Positions 1-11,000 of a stretch of DNA of 64,000 nt are shown piece after piece. A model generated the notes under the pieces. The model was not told where the DNA came from and ran no database searches. It saw only the letters and a list, made by a program, of their open reading frames with translations. This DNA comes from Salmo trutta (taxonomy: Eukaryota; Chordata; Actinopteri; Salmoniformes; Salmonidae): positions 40,127,407-40,191,406 of the forward strand of contig NC_042973.1 of assembly GCF_901001165.1 (NCBI RefSeq). Direction: 5' to 3'. Each line of letters opens with the position of its first letter. The stretch's first letter is position 1. A program made the translations under genes and the position numbers.

Positions 1-1835
1 ACGGTGGGATTCGAAATGGTCGGTGATCTGTGTGTTAACTTGGCTTTTTAAGACTTTAGAAAGGCAGGGTAGGATAGATATAGGTCTGTAGCAGTTTGGG
101 TCTAGAGTGTCTTCCCCTTTGAAGAGGGTGATGACCGTGGAAGCTTTCCAATCTTTGGGGATCTCAGACGATACGAAAGAGAGGTTGAACAGGCTAGTAA
201 TAGGGGTTGCAACAATTTCAGCAGATAATTTTAGAAAGAGAGGGTCCAGATTGTCTCGCCCAGCTGATTTGTAGGGTTCCAGATTTTGCAGATCTTTCAG
301 AACATCAGCTATCTGGATTTGGGTGAAGGAGAAAATGGGGGAGGCTTGGGCAAGTTGCTGTGGGGGGCGCAGGGCTGTTGACCGGGGTAGGGGTAGCCAG
401 GTGGAAAGCATGGCCAGCCATAGAAAAATGCTTATTGAAATTCTCAATTATCGCAGATTTATCGGTGGTGACAGTGTTTCCTAGCCTCAGTGCAGTGGGC
501 AGCTGGGAGGAGGTGCTCTTATTCTCCATGGACTTTACAGTGTCCCAGAACTTTTTGGAGTTTGTGCTACAGGATGCAGATTTCTGTTTGAAAAGGCTAG
601 CCTTTGCTTTCCTAACTGCCTGTGTATATTGGTTCCTAACTTCCCTGAAAAGTTGCATATCGCGGGGGCTATTTGATGCTAATGCAGTACGCCACAGGAT
701 GTTTTTGTGCTGGTCAAGGGTAGTCAGGTCTGGAGTGAACCAAGGGCTATATCTGTTCCTGGTTCTACATTTTTTGAATGGGGCATGCTTATTTAAGATG
801 GTGAGGAAGGCACTTTTAAAGAATAACCAGGCATCCTCTACTGACGGAATGAGGTCAATATCCTTCCAGGATACCCGGGCCAGGTCGATTAGAAAGGCCT
901 GCTCGCTGAAGTGTTTTAGAGAGCGTTTGACAGTGATGAGTGGTGGTCGTTTGACCGCAGACCCATTACGGACGCAGGCAATGAGGCAGTGATCGCTGAG
1001 ATCCTCGTTGAAGACAGCAGAGGTTTATTTGGAGGGCAGGTTGGTTTGGATGATATCTATGAGGTTGCCCGTGTTTACGGATTTGGGGTTGTACCTGGTA
1101 GGTTCATAGATAATTTGTGTGAAATGGAGGGTATCAAGCTTAGATTGTATGATGGCCGGGGTGTTAAGCATGTCCCAGTTTAGGTCACCTAACAGCACGA
1201 GCTCTGAAGATAGATGGGGGGCAATCAATTCACACATGGTGTCCAGGGCACAGCTGGGGGCAAAAGGTGGTCTATAGCAAGCGGCAACGGTGAGAGAGAC
1301 TTGTTTCTGGAGAGATGGATTTTTAATAGTAGAAGCTCAAATTGTTTGGGCACAGACCTGGATAGTAAGACAGAACTCTGCAGGCTGTCTCTGCAGTAGA
1401 TTGCAACTCTGCCCCCTTTGGCAGTTCTATCTTGTCGGAAAATGTTATAGTTAGGGATGGAAATTTCAGGGGTTTTGGTGGTCTTCCTAAGCCAGGATTT
1501 AGACACGGCTGGGACATCCGGGTTGGCAGAGTGTGCTAAGGCAGTGAATAAAACAAACTTAGGGAGGATGATTCTAATGTTAACATGCATGAAACCAAAG
1601 CTTTTTAACTGTTACAGAAGTCAACAAATGAGAGCGCCTGGGGAATGGGAGTGGAGCTAGGCACTGCAGGGCCTGGATTAACCTTTACATCACCAGAGGA
1701 ACAGAGGAGGAGTAGGATAAGGGTACGGCTAAAGGCTATAAGAACTGGCCGTCTAGTACGTTTGGAACAGAGAGTAAAAGGAGCAGGTTTCTGGGCGCGA
1801 TAGAATAGATTCAAGGCATAATGTACAGACAAAGG
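1..1835 (-). mobile_element. LINE, CR1/L2-like ORF2 5' part, in rfx4 intron 7
   Basis: This is a decayed non-LTR retrotransposon read on the minus strand in several frames. Near its 5' end, from a start at 1832, comes a hydrophobic leader followed by GDVKVNPGP (1668-1694), a 2A-like motif typical of this class. Next is an apurinic-type endonuclease: 1590-1225 includes CRDSL and ...VAIY..., and 1237-1025 has LLGDLNWDML. A Lys-rich linker follows (658-305). The start of the reverse transcriptase lies at about 300-1, with SAGRDNLDP and YRPISILP. The rest runs off the left edge. Frame changes between blocks show that it is inactive. Confidence 0.85.
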
Positions 1836-1927
1836 AATGGTAGGATGTGATTACAGTTGAGGTAAACCTATGCATTGAGTGACGATGAGAGAGATATTGA
1901 GATGGACAGATATAAAAAGTGGCTTGC

Positions 1928-2005
1928 CTCGTCAAAGTTTGCGCGTATTACTGTATCCAGTATTCTCTGGCAGTGAGTTCGGTACATCATGATGAACGTT
2001 GACAC
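1928..2005 (-). CDS. rfx4: rfx4 coding exon 7, GC splice donor
   Basis: It encodes VSTFIMMYRTHCQRILDTVI and RANFDE, the start of the region C-terminal to the DNA-binding domain. The acceptor is CCACAG. The exon is followed by GAG|GCAAGC, so the intron would be of the GC-AG class. Exon 8 was not found before position 1, because the space is filled by a LINE. Confidence 0.9.
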
Positions 2006-5000
2006 CTGTGGGAAAAGGTAGAGCACGCTAAGTACGCAGTGCATTCGGAAAGTATTCAGACCCCTTGACTTTTTCCACATTTTGTTACATAACAACCTTA
2101 TTCTAAAATGTATTAAATAGTTTTTTTCCTCATCAATCTACACACAATATCTCATAATGACAAACCAAAAACAGCTTCTTAGAAATGTTTGCAAATGTAT
2201 ATATATATATATATATAAAAAAAACTGAAATCACATTTACATAAGTATTCAGACCCTTGACTCAGTATTTTGTTGAAGCACTTTTGGCAGCGATTACAGC
2301 TTTGAGTCTTCTTGGGTATGACGCTACAGGCTTGGCACACCTGTATTTGGGGAGTTTCCCCCATTCTTCTCTACAGATTCTCTCAAGCTCTATCAGGTTG
2401 GATGGGGAGCATCGATGCATAGCTATTTTTAGGTTTATCCAGAGATGTTCAATCAGGTTCAAGTCTCTGACAGGGCCACTCAAGGACATTCAGAGACTTG
2501 TCCTGAAGCCACTCCTGCATTGTCTTGGCTGTGTGCTTAGGGTTGTTGCCCTGTTGGAAGGTGAACCTTTGCCTCAGTCTGAGGTCCTGAGCGCTCTGGA
2601 GCAGGTTTTCATCAAGGATCTCTCTGTACTTTTCTCCGCTCATCTTTCCCTTGATCCTGACTAGTATCCCAGTCCCTGCCGCTGAAACACATCCCCACAG
2701 CATTATACTGCCACCACCATGCTTCACCATAGGGATGGTGCCAAGTTTCCTCCAGACGTGACGCTTGGCATTCAGGCCAAAGAGTTCAATCTTGGTTTCA
2801 TCACTCACAATTTTGTTTCTCATGGTCTGAGAGTGCTTTAGGTACCTTTTGGCAAACTCTAAGCGGACTTTCATGTGCCTTCCGTCTGGCCACTCTACCA
2901 TAAAGTCCTGATTGGTGGAGTGCTGCAGAGATGGCTGTCCTTCTGGAAGGTTCTCCCATCTCCCAGCTCTGTTAGAGTGACCATCGGGTTCTTCGTCACC
3001 TCCCCGACCAAGGCCTTTCTCCCCCGATTGCTCAGTTTGGCCGGGGGGCCAGCTCTAAGAAGAGTCTTAGTGGTTTCAAACTTCTTCCATTTAAGAATGA
3101 TGGAGGCCGCTGTGTTCTTGGGGACCTTCAATGCCGCAGAAATGTTTTGGTACCCTTCCCCAGATCTGTGTCTCGACACAATTCTGTCTCGGCGCTCTAC
3201 GGACAATTCCTTTGAACCTCATGGCTTGGTTTTTGCTCTGACATGCATTGTCAACTGTGGGACCTTATATAGACAGGTGTGTGCCTTTCCAAATCATGTC
3301 CAATCAATTGAATTTACCACAGGAGGACTCCAATCAAGTTGTAGAAACATCTCAAGGATGATCAATAGAAACAGGATGCACCTGAGCTCAATTTCGAGAC
3401 ACATGGTAAAGGGTCTGAATACTTATGTAAATAAGGTATTTCTTTTAAAAATGTTGTCTAAATTTGAATCTGTACAAAAGAGTGGAGGAAACTCCCCAAA
3501 TACAGGTGTGCCAAGCCTGTAGCGTCATACCCAAGAAGACTCAAGGCTGTAATCACTGCCAAAAGTGCTTCAACAAAGTACTGAGTAAAGGGTCTGAATA
3601 CTTATGTAAATGTGATTTCATTTTTATTTTATTTAAATATACATTTGCAAACATTTCTAAAAACCTGTTTTTGCTTTGTCATTATGAGGTATTTAGATTG
3701 TGTAGATTGAGGGGGGAAATGATTTAATCCATTTTAGAAAAGTCTGTAACGTAACAAAATGTGGAAAAAGTCAAAAGGTTTGAATGCTTTCTTAATGTAC
3801 TCTAAATGCATGGCAATAACGTGGTCCAAGTCTGTAACACACTGCTACTTATCAAAGGGACATACTGTTTCTTAGTGACTTTCTTAGTGAATGACCAGGA
3901 TGCTGCTCCAGTTAGGATGTATTCTAATCAGGGAACTAGATTCAACTACAATATTTATACGGAAGCTAGTGTTTTCAAGTGATATAATACACAAAGGGAT
4001 TGATACAAAAAACAAGACAATAAATCCCTTCCAAAAGCCTCAGCAGCGATAAATACCTGCAACAGGTCCCACACCAAAACTATGTTACATAAAACCGGCT
4101 TTAGAGATCAGCAACTCATAAACCATTGAAAATGATGACCCCCTCTTTTAAAAGCAGGACAGCTAGAGCTTGTCCTTTGTCCCGCACTGGATCTTATTAT
4201 CTCCCCACAAGATTAAGAGTTAGTGAGAAGCCAGAAACATATAAATCCTCAAGGTCCTTCTTCTCTTAACCCAGACTCAGTGAAGGTCCGGGTCAGATAA
4301 AAGGAGAGAGCCAGAGGGTGCGAGAGGGACGATAGGTTGGCTGGACGAAAGAGGAGGGGGTTGTGGGACGTTTTAGAGTCCTGCTTACCTTCTCTTCTGA
4401 CAGACTGGTGGGCAGATTTAGGTCTTTGACATTTGGAAAGTCTGGCAGGAGCGTCCCCAGTTTGGAGCGTGGTGAATACGCCACTGTCTGCTTGGTGACC
4501 TCCTTTTTGCCCGTCTCGTTCACCCACGCTGCCCCCTTCTTGGAGTACATCACATCGTAGTACTGGGAACTCTCCTTCACAGCGATGCCATAGTAGTGGT
4601 ACCTTTAGGGAATAGTTGTTAGAGACGTGTAAAAATGGAAAATAAAGTTTTCACAGTCATCTTTTCTTGCTGTGGATTTATTTGACCAACATTTCCACTA
4701 AAGAGCCTTAATCGGGGTGTGAGGGTATGGCATGTCATCATAGGATTTTGAGGGGTTGCATCCTCAAATAGTGAAGAGTACTGGCTTGAAGAATCCTTAA
4801 AAGCAGGCTCTCACTCTTCACTATCTCCATCCAACTATCATTCTCCGATACTGAGTATTTTTTCGTTGAAAGGCTGAGCTTTTAACTTTCATCATACAAA
4901 ACAATGGCATTTCTCTTGAATTAATGAAAAAAGTCCTGAAACCAATGCGCACAAAGAAGGACATGACAGCTTATGCATTGAGGAATTTTGATCAGAAAAG

Positions 5001-8000
5001 TAGAAAACAACGTTGACTTACTTTGACTGTCCCCTGGTCCCCAGTCTTCTTGTGGTTAGTTGTGGAAACTGTTGTCTAATAATCTGTTAGAATCAGAGAA
5101 TTAGAAGTGTATCAATTATTTTTCCTCTGTGAGGTTCTTCATGCTTTTTGATGTGTATATCCCCCATGTAAAGCACCTATTAAAAATGCATTATCACTCT
5201 TGACAGGATATCATACTGTAGATGTAAAGGAAGAGATACACTAAAAGGACAACCCGAGAAAAAAGTCCACAATTTCCTCAGCTAGCGGCTGAAGTAACTA
5301 CCCCATCCAGAATTATCAATATTCTTGTACAGCTCAAAGAATGACAGGAAAATCTATATTGAACATATCAATGAATCAAGTGAAAGTAGCTCAAATGTTT
5401 TGGGTTAGTATCTGTTTAATGAGGTCTGTTCTGGATGGGAAGAGCTGTGAAGTTCCCAGAGCCTTAACCCCAGGGAGGTCTGTATTGGAGAAAAAGGCTT
5501 TGAGAACCATACATTTTTTTTACATGTTCAGGGGTATTATTTTTTATATATTAAAAACCTCAACAAAATCTCTCCCCTCCCCCTCTTTCTTTTTGTCCAT
5601 GAGATTGGCTCCTTGGTTCAGCTCCCGGTGCAGAAACTTTAGCAAACAGTGGAGCTTTCCATTGTGCGGGATGAAAAAAGAGGCCAAGCTGTGAAGTTTC
5701 TGTCAGGCCCCGCTTGATAAATGAGCAGACAGGGAGGCAGCCCAGGCCCTTGCTCGTTTTTTTGTCCCGAATCAATGAAGCCTTCCTAAAGGACACCCCA
5801 CACTGCTCCAGCCACTGATCTAACATTCCGCAACATCTCACCCTTCCAGATTTCCTTTAATTACACATTAATCCAGGCCCCTTCTCTTTTTCAATATCCT
5901 CTGACAGGAGCTGGGGAGGTGTGGGGTGGGGTGGGGGAGTGGGATGAGGATGGGGCTGGGGGTCAGGGTCCGGGTGTTCGGGGTGGCTGGGTAGACGGGC
6001 TTCTCTGGGTTTCAGGAACAGAGGCGAGCATGTTTACTCTAGCTGTGTAATCAGTCCAGCGGTTTTCAGAGGAACCATCAGTGGGCTGTTCAGTTGGCTC
6101 TCAATAACTACAGTACTTTCGGAAAGTATTCAGACCCCTTGACTTTTTCCACATTTTGTTAGGTTAGGTTGTTATTCTAAAATTCATTAAATCGTTTTTT
6201 TACCCCCTCAACATCTACACACATTACCTCATAATGACAAAGCAAAAACAGGTTTTAAGAAATTGTTGCTAAATTATATATATGAAAAAAACAGAAAACA
6301 GAAAACATATTACATTTACATAAGTATTCAGACCCTTTACTCAGTACTTTGTTGAAGCACCTTTGGCAGCGATTACAGCCTCGAGTCTTCTTGGTTATGA
6401 CGCTACAAGCTTGGCACACATGTATTTGGGTTGTTTCTCCCATTCTTCTCTGCAGATCCTCTCAAGCTCTGTCAGGGTGGATGGGGATTGTTGCTGCACA
6501 GCTATTTTCAGATCTCTCCAGAGATGTTTGATCGAGTTTGATCCGGGCTCTGGCAGGGCCACTCAAGGACATTCGGAGACTTGTCCTGAAGCCACTCCTG
6601 TGTTGTCTTGGCTGTGTGCTTAGGGTCGTTGTCCTGTTGGAAGGTTTCCTCCAGATGTGATGCTTGGCATTCAGGCCAAAGAGTTCAATCTTGGTTTCAT
6701 CAGACCAGATAATCTTGTTTCTCATGTTCTGAGAGTCTATAGGGGCCTTTTGGCAAACTCCAAGTTGGCTGTCATGTGCCTTTTACTGAGGCATGGCTTC
6801 CGTCTGGCCACTCTACCATAAAGGCCTGATTGGTGGTGCTGCAGAGATGGCTGTCCTTCTGGAATGTTTTGCCATCTCCACAGAGGAACTCTGGAGCTCT
6901 GTCAGAGTGACCATCGGGTTCTTGGTCACCTCCCTGACCAAGGCCCTTCTTCCCCGATTGCTCCGTTTGGCCAGGTGGCCAGCTCTAGGAAGATTCTTGG
7001 TATTTCCAAACTTCTTCCATTTAAGAATGATGGAGGCCACTGTGTTCTTGGGGACCTTCAATGTTGCAGACATTTTTTGGTACCCTTCCCCAGATCTGTG
7101 CCTCGACACAATCCTGTCTCGGAGCTCTACAGACAATTCCTTCGACCTCATGGCTTGGTATTTGCTCTGACATGCACTGTCAACTGTGGGACCTTATATA
7201 GACAGGTGTCTGCCTTTCCAAATCATGTCCAATCAATTGAATTTAGCACAGGTGGACTCCAATCAAGTTGTAGAAACATCTCAAGGATGATCAATGGAAA
7301 CAGGATGCACCTGAGCTCAATTTTCCGTCTCATAGCAAAGGGTCTGAAATTTTTAATAAATTAGCAAAAATGTCTAAAAAACGTGTTTTTGTTTTGTCAT
7401 TATGGGATATTTTGTGTAGATTGCTGAGGATTTGTATTTATTTAATCTATTTTAGAATAAGGCTGTAATGTAACAAAATATGGAAAAAGTCAAGGGGTCT
7501 GAATACTTCCCAAAGGGACTGTACATGTCGATATTACTTTGCAAATATATCGTAACAAGCCATGAGACTGATTTACATACACAATCAGTAAGCATACTTG
7601 TTCAATGCTATTTATTTCCCCCTTCATGTTTTACTATTGTCGATGAAGAAGATAGTTCTGAAAAATGGTAACCTTCCTACGCAGGTATAGCCTACTGCAC
7701 CAATGGGACTATTTCACTTTCTCTTTCTGTGAAGTATTGTTCACAACATTAGTTTGGGCTAAACCAAGCAGGCCTCCTAAGTTTCCTGTTAAAGTGGTCA
7801 GTGACGGGGTAGAGTGCTGTGTCCTACCTTCCCAAAGCTGGCGGCGTTGACAGGCTGTGTGTCGTGCTTCTCACAGAAGTCCAGGTAGTGCATGTAGAGA
7901 GCACTGCGGGGTATACAAACCCCTTCTGCAATCTCATAGTTCTCCTCCAGCCTGTAGGTGAAAAGCAGACCTGTCAGTCAATCCCCATCGAATAACATGG

Positions 8001-11000
8001 ACTTCTTACCGACCTCAAAGACATCTTTAGTCTGGCATCTACCGTATCTACCGGCATCCAAATAAAGTGTTACCCAGTTTACTCCTGTATCTATTCAGTT
8101 AAGGACAGGTTATTTTCTAGTGGACCATATTAGATGAATAATCAAACCTAAATAAGGAGCTACTTTGCGAAATTACATGTGGATTTATTTTTTAACATCT
8201 GGGAAAGACGGAATTACAACCATCATTTCAAAGCATAATATCTCTACTGTATAGCATAAATACTCTACTGTATAGCATAAATACTCTACTGTATAACATA
8301 ATATTTCCACTGTATAGCATAAATACTCTACTGTATAGCATAAATACTCTACTGTATAACATAATATTTCCACTGTATAGCATAAATACTCTACTGTATA
8401 GCATAAATACTCTACTGTATAACATAATATCTCCACTGTATAGCATAAATACTCTACTGTATAACATAATATTTCCACTGTATAACATAAATACTCTACT
8501 GTATAACATAATATCTCCACTGTATAGCATAAATACTCTACTGTATAACATAATATCTCCACTGTATAGCATAAATACTCTACTGTATAGCATAAATACT
8601 CTACTGTATAACATAATATCTCCACTGTATAGCATAAATACTCTACTGTATACCCTTATATCTCCACTGTATAGCATAAATACTCTACTGCATAGCATAA
8701 ATACTCTACTGTATAGCATAAATACTCTACTGTATACCATAATATCTCCACTGTACAGCATAATATCTCTACTGTATAGCATAATATCTCTACTGTATAG
8801 CATAAATACTCTACTGTATAACATAAATACTTAACAAAACTAAGCATTACAACATGCATGAAGAGCTTCAAAGTGCTATAAAAAATGTATCGGTTGTGAT
8901 CAATCACTCTTAGTAGCATACATGTAATACAATTCAGGATGATAAATAACTTTATTTTGAACATCTCATGAACATAAAATGAACTGTGATGTCTGCTATT
9001 ACTCATAAGTATCAAGAGGCTATGTACACCTGTATTTTAAGTGCAAAATAAAGCAACAACTATTATTTTATCTGTCTTATTACAGAGCAGCGTTAAATAA
9101 GAACATTTCACAAGAATCCTCAATATATTGACTCATGAACACCTCCCTCAAGCAATAAACCAAAACAAAAAGGACCATTTGAGGAGTGTGATGAAAATGG
9201 GAAGTTCCCTCACTGCTGTTGAAATGTGAATGACTGTGTGTAATCCCTGGGGATTTACAACGCTCCTCTATATTCCCATAGACCAGGTATATCTATCTAA
9301 ATAGGAATCTATGTGTATGACAACAACACTATGAACGTTTAAACATCTTGAAGAACGATCTGGCCTTATTGGCCATGTACTCTTATAATCTCCATCTGGC
9401 ACAGCAAGAAGAGGACTGGCCACCTCTCAGAACCTGGTTCCTCTCTAGGTTTCTTCCTAGGTTCCCGCCTTTCTAGGGAGTTTTTCCTAGCCACCGCGCT
9501 TCTACATCTGCATTGCTTGCTGTTTGAGGTTTTAGGCTGGGTTTCTGTATAGCACCTTGTGACATTTGCTGAAGTAAAAAGGGCTTTATACATACATTTG
9601 ATTGATTGATTGAACACTACACAAACCAACCCGATTCAACTACAGTGGCATGAAAATGACTGATAAACACATATTCACCACCCTTCAAAAAAATGACATC
9701 TCCAACAAACAGACCGATCAAGTGTTTTCACCATTGTGTTTTCACCAGAAGGAATGAAATATCAGATACAGACAACAAATAATTAAACGAAGAAGAATGT
9801 CTTGGCATAGCCAGCTTACTGTTTTAATTGTGTCTAATGCATATTATTCCCTTCTGATCATAAAAGGTGCAACTACACAGGTCCTATGAATGCATGAAAA
9901 TATTTATATTTTTGTGAAAAAGCCATTATACTAATTAAACCATCCTTCCAGCCCAACAGCGGCTTCCATGTCATATTGTAAATGTAAACTGTAAGCACCC
10001 TTACAATGCTCACTAAAGCTGGTAAGTTGATAGTTCGCTTCTTAAAAGGTGCTGTTTGATGTTACAATTATGTCCTTCATCTTTACATGATTACATTTTA
10101 TAGGCCACTACATGAGAAGACTGTATACAAAGAATCCTCAAACATATTTTTGCAAACAATATAAGAACAAAATAGGGAAATGCACTTGTTAATTTGATCA
10201 ACAAACAAAAAGCTACATTGCAAATGCATCACATAATACAAAATAAATGTGCAGAATAGTTCATGCGTAGAGAACATTGAATTAGCATTACATCTCTAGA
10301 ATTACAGCTTTAGGACAACGCAACATTATGCAAATCTGATTGGATTTTGTTGGACCAAGTTCCATACTTTCACCAAAAAGTACATAATGAAATAAACAGG
10401 TGAGGAGAGAGGTGAATATACGATCACTTACCATTGTAGAGTAGCTGGTGTTGAATGTGGTTTAGATGCCCTGTTGTTTTCCTTCTCCTCATCTTTCACA
10501 GACAAAAAAGGAATGTGTCAGCTATTTTCAACCATCACACCTCTTCAATTAAGTACCTAGCCAGCGCAATATAAAATGTTAATAAATAACCAGTTGCTGT
10601 GAATAAAAATTAAAAAATGTAATCTAAACTGAACAGGGCCAGCCAAAAGGTTGATGCTTGATGCAGTACACTAAAACTAAAAAAGTGATACTTTCTCTCT
10701 TTATCCAACTATTCTACTCTACAACAATATTATGATTATGATAATCAGTGGATTATCACGGACATTTGTTATTGACACGTTTTGTGAATAAAGTTGTGTG
10801 CTTTATTTGAACAAATTCCAATCCTACAAGTGCACTGACTTTTGCCATATTTTGCGCATCTTATTATTGCGCACCTTTTTATAGCAAATATCAATTTAAT
10901 CAATAGCACTCTTTAATTTAGCCACATGACAATAGATTATTTCAAGAGATATTTATCCATGACTTTATGCGTTGGAGTAATAAATGCAACATTAAAGCGT

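Noticed and set aside
8185..8824. Open frames of 146 and 198 codons and a CRISPR-like look of repeated units
   Set aside because: The units are directly adjacent 21-bp repeats with no unique spacers, in a vertebrate intron. It is a minisatellite.
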